Source: Saururus chinensis (Eukaryota > Streptophyta > Magnoliopsida > Piperales > Saururaceae). From it: 64,000 bases of DNA. This document shows, one piece after another, positions 23,411-35,551 of the stretch (its first letter is position 1; every line of letters begins with the position of its first letter). A model generated the notes under the pieces. The model saw nothing but the letters and a program-made list of their open reading frames with translations, ran no database searches and had not been told where the DNA came from. The stretch lies in the NCBI GenBank assembly GCA_035235625.1, contig CP141141.1, positions 41,687,719 through 41,751,718 of the forward strand, given 5' to 3'. The position numbers were made by a program, and so were the translations under genes.

Positions 23411-24209
23411 AAAACGGTTGGAGAAAAATCTTATTGAAAAAATATTAAAGTGATAGAAAATAGATGTGTTGTCTCCGATGAAGACTTAACACGCATGGCC
23501 ATCGTGCACATGGGGGCTCTCGTAATATTCATATAGAGCAAGAAATATGTCTCCTCATCTTTGTGTGACTTCTTCGATGACCTAGTTGTTGTGGGAAGGT
23601 ACAACTGGGTAGAAGTCGTTCATGACATGTTATGTTGAAGCATATCTTTAGCCCACTCCAACATCAGGAGTAGAGAAGACGAGCGCTCCACCATAGCAAG
23701 TATTCTCTTTGGGGCTTAATTTGTGCTACATATAAATTTTGTATTAACAATAACATGATTAATTATATTAACGTAGAATTGATAACAAAACAACATAATA
23801 ATATTTTAAGTAGAGGGTGGTATTTTGCCTTGTGATTAGCGTGGGCCGTCGGATATAAATCGGATGGCCCGATGGGCCTAGGTTCACGCAGCCGAGCGTG
23901 AGCCCAGGCTCACCTTAACTTTTCACTTTTAAGTATATTGTCTTATCAATAACATGAAAGTGTAATTAACGTGGCTTAGATAACACGCTAATTTGATTTC
24001 CATGTTATTGATCACACGCTAGTTAGGTTAGCGCATTATCGATAACATGATAAATTACCATATCGTGCATATTCAATTATACGATGTGAGTATTTCGCGT
24101 AATTAGTAACACGATTAGTTTAATAAACATGTTATCCATGACACGCCATACATGATATATGATCACTATTAATAGGATTATTTTGCTAACATAAGTGTGG
24201 GTTTTTAAG

Positions 24210-26155
24210 CATACTTCTATATAAGATCGAAGCTCTCCTTCATGTAGTCCGAGGTGCAAGAGGTGGTTTGGGTTTACCCAATTGCGGTTGGACGTGGAGA
24301 AGGCCACTAAACTTGACCCGACCGATGAAAAGTCGAGGAAGAAGTTGTTAGCTCTTCACATGATGAGGTAATGGTACGAGGAGATACTTGTGCCGCTAAA
24401 AGTAGATTCAAAAGTGGTTTTGTAAATAACTCTAATTGCCAAATAGGCACACTTGATCGGGGCCCAAAGGCCAGCCCAGATGGCGAAGAAGACGACTACA
24501 CATTCTACGATGCAGAGGAAAACAGTTCATGTTGAAGCATATTGTGGTCATATATCAAGACAATATCACTCCGGCAAATACGTCATTGAGAAATTTGCAT
24601 GTCACTAGATGTCATTATTGGAATTGTTGACGTCATTTTGGAGAAGGCCGCCTTGTACAGAGAGCGGGGTTGGAGGACTGAAAGTATGCAAATTACGCTA
24701 CAGAGAGTTAAAAGCGCTCTCAAGGTGGCCACGGGGTTAATCGAATAGATAGAGCCCCCACATGAAGGATTATCTCATCCATAAACAAAGCCTCCACAAG
24801 AAACCCCTAAACCAGAACAACATCATGCAACAACCCCTCCGCCAATAATTAAAGGAGAGAAGTTGGTTAGGGTCAAGGCTCAAGCTTCTAAATCAAGTGA
24901 AGTTGTTCATCATTATGCTCATGAAGAGCAACAAAAATATGTTCCTCAAGCTATAAATGAATTTTATTTTTCGTAAGTATTATCGTATTTTATTTAATGA
25001 TATGACCTACTTGGAAAGGTGTGTTATAGTGTGATCGATAACATGACCTTTTGTATTGTCGTGCTAGATTCAAAACGATTTCTAAATCGTCGCGTCATCG
25101 ATAACACGTGAGTATATAATATTGTATTATATTAAAAACAACTTGGTAGTAGTCGTGTGATCGATAATATGACAATTTGTATTAGCATATTAGATTCAAT
25201 ACTACTTATGAAATAATCATGTTATCAATAACACACTTTATTTGATTTTAGTGTATATACTTATATGACTTGTTACATGTATTATGCAAAAAAAAACAAG
25301 AGCCCAAAGTTGGCTCCTTGAAAAAGAAGGGTCTCAAGGTTAAACAAACGTTATCACCGGATTCCTCAAGAAAATTGATGAGGAAATGGTGGAAGCCTAG
25401 AAGGAGGAAATGGCAGAAGCCTGGGAGGAGAAAGTAGTGCATGCCTGGGAGGAGGAAGTGGTGCATGCTAGAGAGGAGGAAGTGCTGCAAGCCCGGGTAG
25501 AAGTAGTGACACCAAAGCAAATGAAGCTGAAGATGAAGAAACGAAAAGCCCTATCGCAACCCTACTACCACCCGTACCTAGGAGGATGAGGTACAAAATG
25601 ACTAATCTACCGGTGCATGCAGCCAAGGGGGAAGTAGACAAAGAGGACGTAGCGAAGGTGGAGGCTGCTAAAGAGGATCCAGCACCTGCTAAAGCTGCCA
25701 AGGAGGATCCAACCAAGATGGTGTCATGCTTGGTTCATCCAAAGGCAATTAGCAACTTTTTGGCCAAGTAGATTAGAAAGCCAACTTAGTTGGCAAGGGA
25801 TGAAGGGGAGGCGAGGCCAAGGGATGAAATTTTGTTGGCAGCCATCCCTACCACATACATTATCCATGTCCCTCTAATGAATTTGTTGTAAAGTCTCCTA
25901 CCCTGGCCCCTGAGTCCTCAAATGTTGCTTCCAACTCAGCCACTATATTGGATACTTCTGATCCACTTGATCAGGAACTACTAGAGACTATCAGAAGCAT
26001 GATAGATATTGAAAAGCACGCTGCGAATAAGCAAAAGGACAAGGGGGAAGTCACAGTGATGCCGCACAATTACCTTGACCTCCAACACATGTTCCACATG
26101 GAGATCTTATGTGGAGAAGATCAGGAAACAATCAAGGATAAGAAAATTTGGTAAT
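24210..26155 (+). pseudogene. Decayed, unidentified multi-exon gene
   Basis: Fragments with coding-like character lie between palindrome clusters. About 24490-24960 includes VVHHYAHEEQQKYVPQ, ending at a donor-like TTTTCGTAAGT near 24970. About 25300-25760 carries acidic and Ala/Lys-rich repeats. An open stretch at 25948-26154 (68 codons, beginning MDTSDPLDQELLETIRSMID) ends just before a GTAATG donor-like site. Stops and frameshifts interrupt every segment. The mix of charged repeats and large introns resembles transposon-associated plant genes, but no diagnostic motif is visible, so I give no function. A further gene-like piece may lie near 26520-26650. Confidence 0.35.
25382..25505 (+). 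repeat. 24-bp tandem repeat encoding an eight-residue acidic repeat
   Basis: Five copies of a unit like GAGGAAGTGGTGCATGCC, 24 bp long. One frame stays open across most of it and reads EEMAEAWEE, EKVVHAWEE, EEVVHAREE and EEVLQA, a helix-forming pattern. Because 24 is divisible by three and copies keep charge, the array probably expanded while still coding. Confidence 0.65.
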
Positions 26156-27159
26156 GCATCAAAAATTGGGATCATTTATTTAAAGTTAGGGTCGTGTTGT
26201 CGATAACACAAAGTATAGCTATCGTGTAGTTGGTAACACACGGTGAAAAAAAAAATTGTAATCTTCATTGTAAAGTTTATTTTTTATCGTGTAATTGGTA
26301 ACGCGTTATCTCATTGATCGTGTTATCGATTACATGATATGTATACATAAGACAATATTAAAAATAAAAAATCAGCATATCGTGTTATCAACATTACAAA
26401 CTTCACTAAGGTCATTTTATCGATAACACGATGTACATACAATTTCGTATATGGTAATACGACATTCATAAAAAAATCATGTTTCTAAGAACACGACTAT
26501 AAAATGTTATTTCTTCCAATCAGCTAAAGAAATGGGATAGAAAAGACAGCCCTGATCGATGTTTCCCGTCCTTATATCATTTTCTTACTCTTTTCTTCAT
26601 TATCATGTGGCTTGTACTTGGACAAGCAGCCACATTTGGAGGGTCCTCTTGTGCACTGCCACAGCATTTGTAGTTGTGACTCAACTGCCCACATGCTGCA
26701 TTTGGATAGGGCTTTGACTTTATTCAGTTTTTCCCTAGACGCCCCTTTGCTTGAGTGAGATAGGTGGGTTGAATGTAGGTAAAACTCTAGTCAGTACACA
26801 TTAGTGCCTATCCGATGTTGGGTATAATGGCTCTCAATATATCATTTTATATGTTTCTGTGGAGTACTATTTTTTGCAGCAATCAGACACAGAAGTGTAT
26901 GTGATCAATTACTACAATTACATGTTTACACAATAGCCTTAAATGCTGAAATTTTTTGAATATTCAGCTACGTTCAACCGAATTTACTACATCATGTTGA
27001 ATGAATAACGTGTGAATGAAAACATGATAAGTAATATTATAGTGTTATCGAAAATACGACCCATCAACACATGCCTTATGCTCACAATTATCGTGTTATT
27101 TTAACCGATAGACATACACGTTATTGTCGATAACGTATGAACATACACAAGACATTAAT

Positions 27160-28790
27160 TAGATTTTACCATGTGAAATTGTGAGTTAACTCAAAATTCA
27201 TACATTGATACTAACAATACATGCACATTATTTGCCTCTTCTCTTCTACTTTCTATGTGTTTAAGAACAAATGGGGTTATATCTTCAATCATATTTTATC
27301 CATATCTCTGGCGTTTCTCAAAAAGTACGGTTATGTGCTCCCTTATATGCTAAATTAACCAAGTAATAGGCATCGACCTAACTTTTTTTAATATTGTATT
27401 AACACTTTCACACCTATTTAAACTAAATGTTTCATATATGTTGTCTGAAAATGCAACATTGACTCAATACTCTACACCTATCTTATTTAGTAAAGCAAAT
27501 ACTTCAAATTGCAACATTGGCGTTTCTCAAAGAGTGCGATTATGTGCTCCCTTGTATCATCATATATGTTCTGACTGAAATTTTTAATTGCCACATGGAG
27601 CTAATTTTTTAGGCAGTTGTCTTTGAATTTGTCTAAAATATTTGCTACTACGTGACAAATGCAACATCTCTAGTATGTAGAGAAAAAAAATACTACTTAA
27701 CCATATTTTCCAAACCCTTCAATCAAATTTGTGAGTGTGTGCTTAGGTTGGCTTGCTTGTGAGAGCTTATGTTGGCTTACTTAAATCAAATTAAGCAATG
27801 AGTGTGTGCTTAGTTTCATCTGACATACGTGGGCATGGGGGTGTGTCGAGGAACTAAACAGATGGTATAACAATTCTGGGCATAAGCCTTAAAAATATGA
27901 TTTATGTTTACACTCTTTGGGCAGAATCCTCAAAATTATGATTTATCTTTCAATCATTCGATATTCCAGAGCTTTCCCCAAGATATGCAATGAAGGGCTC
28001 TTATTCATTCTAACTTGCAAAGAAAAATGAAAGTGATTCCAACAGAATACTAGTCAGTGGCTGGGCTGGTAACCAACTCTTAGTACCTGTTTTAGCCCTC
28101 CCTGTAAAAGGATTTTAATTCCAACTTCAAAAGCTGGAAGCTACAGTAACATCTGTTAAAACACCAAGATATAGAAATAATATACCAAGGTGTAAGTTAA
28201 TAAGCACGTGCTCAAATCGAATTTATCTGAGCGTACATTATGTGCTTGAAACATGGTGAGAGGCCGGTTTAAAAGCGCCGTGATTTAAATGAACCGCCTG
28301 GTATAAATGAGGTGGCATAAATGGGCGTGTGCATAATGCTATTACTCGCATGAGCGCATAACGTTATCATTAGCGCAGGCGCAGACTCATGCGACTCGTA
28401 TACATAAGCAAATCATCAGTATATTTGTAGAAACAAATAAAAGAGTCAAACCATTGGCTCCAGGAAATGAAAACTGATTTTTCCATTTGAGGTAATAAAA
28501 ATAGAAACAGCCTCCAACTACTAAGATACCATGACCACATAATCAGGTATATTCACAATCAGGACTTCAAGAAACTTCTGTTCCAAACTCACAGGGGTTA
28601 GTCGTTCTGTATTTCAAATTATAATTCATTAATTTTAAAATGTAACATTAGTCATTAGAGATTTTGTTTATGTATTTAATAATGTAGCATTAGTCGTTCA
28701 AGATTTTGCACACATATTTTAAAATGTAGCGTTAGTTAATTAAATTATAATTTAACCACCATTGTATCTAAAATACATGAGAATAAAACT
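27160..28790. other. AT-rich intergenic DNA
   Basis: No gene supported. A short segment repeats (GGCGTTTCTCAAARAGTRCG near 27310 and 27520). Around 28630-28740 an approximately 50-bp unit containing AATGTARCATTAGTC recurs three times. Confidence 0.45.
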
Positions 28791-28798
28791 TTTATACG

Positions 28799-29530
28799 TT
28801 GTGTATGCATTTTCAATTACGACCTCTCCCCCTTCGTAATTGGAAATGCACAAAACACATGATGCTTGATCTCTTTTGTGGAGCCATATATCTATCTGTA
28901 GGGCTAGCTACTTCCCGTCATCGGCACCATCTTCTTCTTGTGTGTTCCTATCGCTCTCCACTAGGTACTTCCCCCTCTACCATCTCATCTTTTCTTCTTC
29001 CTCTCCTCCGTAGCCATCTCCTTCTTCCCCTCCGGCGTGGCTATCTCTCGTCCCCCCTTCCCTATTTCTCTTCTGTCCCAAGAGGACATGCAGATGCACT
29101 GGCAGGCTGGGGAGGCAGAGTTGATAACAACGGCATAGAACTTGCCCAAGAAGATGCATGGAGAGTCGGGCTTTTGTTTGGCCCACACCAATCGCTATAT
29201 GAACAAGGTGCTACATCAAGTGGCTCACCAGTTCTCGAGGGGAACCCATGTGGTCAAGGACTGGGCAACACGTACAAGAGATTCTCTGGTTGGCAGCCAA
29301 GGCCAGGCTCCCTGCTCCAGGATGCCCTTCAGAGAGCTGGCTCCGATCCAGTCCATGTCCCGGCTCTCTATGTCACCAAGGCTTTGCCTTTGTTGTGTGA
29401 AGTCCGATTACGGTCAAGGCAAGGGGAAAGGGAAGGTTGGGAGATTCGAAGAGCGGGGGCAGTCAAATATTTGGAGATGGCTTTCGAGAACTAAAATGAC
29501 TACTAAGAGGTTCAGGTTAATATTCTAATA
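28799..29530 (+). CDS. Unidentified open reading frame(s), possible exon or gene fragment
   Basis: Two overlapping plus-strand frames are open here: 231 codons (28799-29494) and 128 codons (29142-29528). The second (MPKKMHGESGFCLAHTNRYM, later HVVKDWATRTRDSLVGS and SDYGQGKGKGKVG) has a more protein-like composition; the first is rich in Leu/Arg/Ser and may be a shadow. No domain is recognised. The segment is more GC-rich than its neighbours, which fits an exon or a retro-inserted fragment. Confidence 0.3.
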
Positions 29531-30463
29531 TTGCTTTCGAAACCATTAATAAATTGTCGAACACTTCTTGCTTGGCTTTCGAAAGAAGGTAAAGGAAGGG
29601 CCGGTTACGATTGCTTCAAAATAGAGGAGTTCAGTTGTTTTGGCTGCTCCCCTGTGTGCTGAATTTGGCTTATATCAATTCTGTCATCAGTCTAATCATA
29701 TGCTAATTATTTTTTTTCTGAGTAAAGATCATGTGGACAAATTTAGATAGCATAATTGGGTATTGTTTTTTTGGTGGTTAGATGTTGGTTGATATGTCAC
29801 AACACCGGCCACGGTTGTGGAATATTTCATGTCAATTGCTTCAGCTACTGCAGAGAAGATTAATTAACTTAATTCTGACCCTTTTCTTTCACTGTTTAAT
29901 ACTCTATTGTTTATAGACGAAAGATTTGTCCTGCAGGAAGACAAAGGCTAATTGGATATCCTACTGTAATTTTTACTTTTTATAGTTCCTGATTCTCCAT
30001 AATACTATATATTCCAGTGTGATAGCTACTTCGTTATTATTCCCGATGTGCATTAGGTACAATATTTTGGATCTTTTGAATTTTTTTATTAGAACCAGAA
30101 GTAAAATCCAGTACAAATAATACAATTAGTGATGGAAGCTAGTTCTCTCCGTCTATAGGTTTTCAAACTTTCATCTCTTTTATGGTTATGTAGCTATCAA
30201 TAGCATGTTGTTGTATGAAAGGATGTTGGTCAGTCATATTCCAATCTTTGGAAGAAATCAACTGTATTTCCATTTGAGTCAATCAAGCTAATAGTTTACT
30301 ATGCAACCTTGCAGTGAAATCATCAATTAAGAGATATCTAAACTGGTCTAGAAACTCCACCCATTTCCTCCATTTGCAAAGACCAATTATTCACATAAAC
30401 TGCATTTGAACAACAAAACTAATAATGCAGATAATAAACTAGATGAAGTACCATAGATTCATT
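29531..30463. other. AT-rich intergenic DNA
   Basis: I see no gene, RNA or recognisable element in this stretch. Confidence 0.4.
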
Positions 30464-30476
30464 AGCTTTGTCTCTC

Positions 30477-30863
30477 CGAAGATCTACAAAATTAACTAAA
30501 ATTTCACACACTCTGACCTAGCAGGATAAATTAAATATAATAAGTGACGCCCCTGCAGCCATACCTATAGGAGTACTTGAATCTCACAAGCCATCTGACC
30601 AAGGCCAGTGAGAGCCAAGATGGCTGAAGCTGACGTGTTCCCTGATTGGCCAGAAAGGCCTGGTAGGAAGATCACGTGCCGTTGGTTAGAGCCTGGTGAT
30701 CCAGATTTTGAGACTGCCCCTAAAATGAAGGATGTTGCAAAAGAACACGCTACTAAGATTCAAGTACTCCTACAGGTATGGCTCTAGGGGCATCACCTAT
30801 TATATTTAATTTGTTATGTTGGGTCAGAACATGTGAAATTTTAGTCAATTTTGTAGATCTTCG
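30477..30863. mobile_element. Fold-back element with 107-bp inverted arms
   Basis: Positions 30477-30583 and 30757-30863 are inverted copies of each other with few mismatches, for example GAGTACTTGAATC (30571-30583) against GATTCAAGTACTC (30757-30769), and CGAAGATCTACAAAATT at the left end against AATTTTGTAGATCTTCG at the right. The 173-bp centre is not repetitive and is more GC-rich. A 13-bp sequence AGCTTTGTCTCTC abuts the left arm (30464-30476) and recurs 39 bp beyond the right arm (30903-30915), possibly marking the insertion. Class could be MULE-like or a fold-back MITE. Confidence 0.75.
30620..30787 (+). CDS. 55-codon frame inside the fold-back element, possible captured exon
   Basis: The frame begins MAEADVFPDWPERPGRK, continues WLEPGDPDFETAPKMKDVAK and runs into the right arm, where CTACAG|GTATGG would be a good splice donor. 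Composition is protein-like (Trp, Pro, charged residues), unlike the surrounding AT-rich DNA. I do not recognise the family. It could be a host exon captured by the element, or part of the element's own gene. Confidence 0.4.
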   Translation: MAEADVFPDWPERPGRKITCRWLEPGDPDFETAPKMKDVAKEHATKIQVLLQVWL

Positions 30864-31294
30864 TAGAACTCCTGTTAAGTTATATGTGACTCTTGATTAA
30901 TGAGCTTTGTCTCTCAATAAATATTGTAAGTAGTAGAAAAAGAGGATTTATTCGTGTGGAATACATTTTCAAGAATTTAAAAGTGAGAAAGATATCTAGC
31001 TAATCTGATCAAAGCTCACTACTTCATTGTGTAATAGGTTGTTGATAGAGCATTGTTTATGGAACAATGACCACTTTGAGAAAATAATACCGGAATTTGA
31101 TTTTGTAGTTCTAGAATTTGATTTTTTTTGTAATTTTGTTTAAGTTAGAATTATGATATGAACTTTATGGCGAGTAGCTTGGGGGTCTAGGTACTTATTC
31201 TTTATAATTTCTAATGTTTAGTTTCAAGTTGACAACTCTAGTTGAATTGAAATGCCCACCAACTGCAGATTTTGATTTGTTATTTACCATATAT

Positions 31295-32130
31295 ATGGCA
31301 ACACAAGGTAAGAAAAGAAAAGGGAAAGTGAAGTCAAACTATGAACAATGGTCTACTACTGAAATAAAAGAACTCATTAAACTTCTGGTTGAGGAGGTGA
31401 ACAATGACAATCAATTGGATAATTGAACATTTAGGAAGGCGGTGTTGACAAATAGTGTCCTTCCAAAATTAAATTCAAGATGTAATAGCAATAAGACAGA
31501 AACCCACTTTAAGAATAAGTTGAGAGTTCTAGCGCAAAGGATAATACCTATTAAAGAGTTGATGGTATACAATTCTGGTTTTGGGTGGGATAGACATGCA
31601 TAAAAGGTAACTGCTCCAAAAGAAGTATGGCTTGAGTACCTTCAAGTAAGTTTATTTTTTGAATTAAAGTAAATTAGTTATATCATATCATATAACGTGT
31701 AACTTATAAATTTATTTGTATGATTTGTTTAGGCTCATCCAGAAGCATCTGCATATCGTTATAAGATAGTGAAAAATTAAGAAGATTTAATGCTCATATT
31801 TGGTAACACAACTACAGTTGGAGCTGGGGCAGCCGCTTTATCATCGAAGGCTATGGATTATTTGGAGATGTCATCTTTATACACCAATTTATATGAGGAT
31901 GATGATACTTTGCCCCCATTTACACAAGATTATCCACCTGTAGGTGAATCATCCAATCATGTGCCTCCACCATCTACCCATGAGCGCCCACCCTTAGAAA
32001 ATCAACCACCTTCATCTCGAAAGAGAGGAAATGTTAATTCCACCTATGAGTCAAGAGATTCTATAGCTCATATAGCATCTAAATTTCATATCCTTGTACG
32101 ATCTCATGAAATAACTCAAGGCTGGTTTAT
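31295..32130 (+). pseudogene. PIF/Harbinger accessory ORF (Myb/SANT-like), broken
   Basis: From the ATG at 31295 the frame begins MATQGKKRKGKVKSNYEQWS, followed by TTEIKELIKLLVEEV, a Myb/SANT-like trihelix start typical of Harbinger ORF1 proteins that carry the transposase to DNA. A stop interrupts at about 31424. Similarity continues (THFKNKLRVLAQRI, WDRHA, VWLEYLQAHPEA, YRYKIV) across an intron-like break at about 31648-31733 into a Pro/Ser-rich tail to about 32130. It lies just upstream of the transposase remnant in the same orientation. Confidence 0.65.
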
Positions 32131-32429
32131 GTAAATGTATTGATTTGATGACTCTTGAATTTTGTAATAACAATGAATATGGAAGAAATATTGGAGGACC
32201 CCGTATATATCTCTATGATAATTATATTATTTGCAATTGATGAATCAGATATGCTACACACGTATAAACCTCTCCCACGTTGTTTTATTTCAACAGAAGG
32301 TTCTCAATACTTGACACAAAAATTGGGAGGGCGACCGTATAAATTTTGAGATATGTATAGAATGTATTCTGACTCATTTTCAAAGTTGTGTAAGATATTA
32401 TGCCAAAGTGACGTGATATTATATATGTC

Positions 32430-33033
32430 ACAGTAGAAGAAATGATGGCTACTTTCTTACTAGTAGCAGGACATAATCAACGATATTCAATTTGTCAAGA
32501 TTGTTTGACTAGATCAAAGTGGACAATCAGTAAGAATTTTAATAAGGTTTTAAATGCATTTTTCTCATATGCGCCATCATTAATGACAAGTCCTTCTAGT
32601 AGCACACCACAAGTAGTGATGTCTGATCTACAGTTCTGCCCATATTTTAAGGTTAGAATTTATCTGAATAATTAATTCATGAAGGTTGACGTGTATATTT
32701 ATATGTTATAATAGTTGACTTGTCTATTTATATGACATTTTAGTTATGATGTACAGAATTATATTGGTGTTATTGATGGAACCCACATAAAGGCAACTCT
32801 TTATGGGCCTAACAAGATGAGTTACCGTAATAAACATGGTTGGTTATCACAAAATGTATTGGCAGCTTGTAATTTTAATATGAAATTTATATATATCTTT
32901 GCGGGATAGGAAGGTTCTGCAAATGATGCATGGATATTAAAGGATGTCATAAAGAGAGTTAATGGTCTTCCTACACCATCAGGTATTATAGTGATACATA
33001 TCTCATATATAATATTTATCTTTATAGTTTCAC

Positions 33034-33091
<58 letters not shown>

Positions 33092-33480
33092 TATTTATTA
33101 ATAGGGAAGTTCTATATGGTTGATTGCAGCTATCCTAATCAAAAAAAAATTTAGCACTATATCGTAGAACTTGTTATCACTTCAAAGAATATAATACACA
33201 TGCAAGAAGTCGACTACACAATTCACATGAAATTTTTAATCGTCTACATGCATCCTTGAGGAATGTCATTGAGCAAATTTGGGTGTTTGAAGTCACGCTT
33301 TAAGTTTTTTAAAGATCATCCACCCTCTTTTTTTTATGATACTCAAGTAAAAATAGTTTTTTAATGTTGTGCTTAAAGTCAATAATGAAGATGAAGAGGG
33401 AACATCACGTAATATTCCAGAGGATGGAGAAGAAGATTTTTATCTAGATAATGATTTGGAGACTTAAAGTTGAATAAAGG
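32430..33480 (+). pseudogene. PIF/Harbinger DDE transposase remnant
   Basis: Recognisable blocks in order: SKWTISKNFNKVLNAFFSY (helix-turn-helix-like, about 32515-32570), YIGVIDGTHIKATLYGPNK (about 32760-32820, containing the first catalytic Asp), RNKHGWLSQNVLAACNFNMK, EGSANDAWILKDVIKRVNG and FYMVDCSYPNQ (about 33110-33140, second Asp). The C-terminal region near 33250 is frameshifted, and a (TA)n tract (about 33043-33083) lies within an intron-like gap. A TAG replaces the usual Trp before EGSANDA. I could not place the terminal inverted repeats. Confidence 0.8.
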
Positions 33481-33499
33481 GTAGCCGCAAATGCATGGC

Positions 33500-35551
33500 G
33501 ATATGAAATAGCTAGCTATATGTAGAGTGATGCGATTCACATGACAATGGGTGTATAAGTTTGATATTAAAATTGTACTATGTCATAATTAGACTATATA
33601 TTATGAATTGAAAATTTTATTTTTAGTTCTTTAGCTATGCATTATAAATTATATTTATCAATGTATTATAAATTTTTTTATTATTTTATTATAGATTAAT
33701 TATTTATTTTCACTTATTTAACTAAAATTTAAGGGATTAATATGTCATAGCTTGCGTTTAAATGAGAATTAAATGTTACAAATTATATTGTGTATTTTGT
33801 CATGCATTTTAAAAACACAAAATTTTAGCATGCATTCTAAAATCAAGCATCTAGAATACAAAATTTTAGTTTACATTTTACAATCCAGCATCTAAAATAC
33901 ATAATTCTAAAATACGCCCTGTCAGTATCATAACCTTTTAACAAAAGTTACACTTCTTAGAAAAGTAAATTTTTACTTGTGAAGTAGGTCAATCTTCTAT
34001 GATGGGATCGCTAGCTGTGTTTCATCACAGAGCATTGAAAGTATTATGTAGCCATGGATAGCATCCTGTTTTATACCACAAATGAGATGGTGAAAACACG
34101 TAATTTCCCCACGAGACCTGCAGAACACCTGCATATTCCATCGTTTGCGAAAGCCACCACCACCGAAAGTAGTTATTATTAATAATGTTTTGAGAGGGGA
34201 AATTGACTAACTATGCTCTTTCATCGTACTATAGATCGACTTCAAATATTCCAAATTAAAATGATAAAAAAATTGAAATTTTTTTGCGAAAAAAATGTAC
34301 AGTTAAACTGATCATTATGCAATATCCTAACTTAAATAATTGATATAGTGACCTTGACCACGGCCTTGGCAGTTAGCCAACAATGAAGGCACTAGAGATG
34401 ACACCTTCCAAAGATAGAACGTGAAAATCTCCACTAGTATCCAAAGTTATTTAAGGAATCCGAATAATTAGTTCACTAGTACAATGCAACAAAAGTTATT
34501 TTAACCAAGAAGACACAACTGTAGATATAAACAAAAGGATCCCTAAACACATTCTGGAACTCTACTGTGAGTCACCTTTTCCAGTACCAACTCTTCTAAT
34601 GGCTAGTCTCATTAATGTTACAACAGCATATAACTTTCTCCATGAGGATTCCTTCAACCTCCAGTCGTGTGTGCACTGGTCAGAACACAATCTTATTTTG
34701 CATTCACTCTAGATAACACAATTTTTACTTGAGAATTTCAAAAATATCATTATTATAAAATGCTATAGAGTTAGTGGAACAGATTTTAAATTTATGGATA
34801 ACACATGAATGCACTTATCTGTGGAGAATAAGAGGTGGCGCTAAGAATGTGTAACATCAAGAGGCCTTAAACGGCTAATTAAAAAATATTAGGTGACTCG
34901 TTCACCTTCTGATTTTGCAACAAAAGTTTAAGTGCTTCTTAGTTTTAAAGGTTTGTTTGAAATAACAAGCTGGACAACATAAAGGAGAATAAAAAATTTC
35001 TTCCGTCAGATTCTTAAAGTACCACTCTGCTGAGTAGTTTTCACGAGTTCTGTTGCCTAAAATCTTCTCATGGGTATGGCATTTCCTATAAATGAACCAG
35101 GACTGGTTTTTGAAGATCCCACTGGAAGATTTATTCCAAGCACTACCAAAACCTGCACTGCATATATAACAAGCCCGCCTTTTGCCTTTTTGAGATTCAT
35201 GGCAATTTGGGTACCACTTGGATATGACACATCTCTTACTGCAAAAAGATTAATTTGCTCAAACCAAAGAATTATTGGGAGCCCAATTTTCTTCTACAGC
35301 AAAAAATCCTTTTTAAAACCTGAATATCTTACTTTACATATCATATAAAAAAGGTCAAAATTGAGTTCTTGAAGAGCTCAACAATTATAGAACCCATTGT
35401 TGTTAGAATACACTCTATCTAATGAACACAGGGAACCATCCTAGTTCAACGCGCATCATATGAATTGCAACAATAAAAGCACATAAACAAAAGTACATGA
35501 AGGTGTACCTCAAAGTGATCGATTAAAACATCTCTCAGCATTTCCCAGTAC
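33500..35551. other. AT-rich intergenic DNA
   Basis: The right end of the Harbinger element presumably lies in the first few hundred bases (AAAATTTTAGCATGCATTCT-type repeats, 33800-33910). A plus-strand frame at 35070-35348 has no recognisable domain and is not called. Confidence 0.4.

Larger units (their letters stand above)
23053..27150. repeat. Dispersed near-palindromic motif family, about 26 copies in five clusters
   Basis: A degenerate motif with consensus CGTGTTATCGATAACACG (a perfect palindrome in its ideal form) recurs every 30-60 bp in clusters at about 23053-23260, 23935-24150, 25018-25230, 26188-26500 and 27035-27150. Examples: GTCGTGTTGTCGATAACACA at 26188, TCATTTTATCGATAACACGA at 26411, GTCATCGATAACACGTGAG at 25093 and CGCGTAATTAGTAACACGAT near 24096. 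Copies differ from each other by several bases, so the family is old or loosely constrained. Between clusters are gene-like segments without the motif. Confidence 0.75.

Noticed and set aside
35070..35348. 92-codon plus-strand frame
   Set aside because: No family resemblance and surrounded by AT-rich non-coding sequence.
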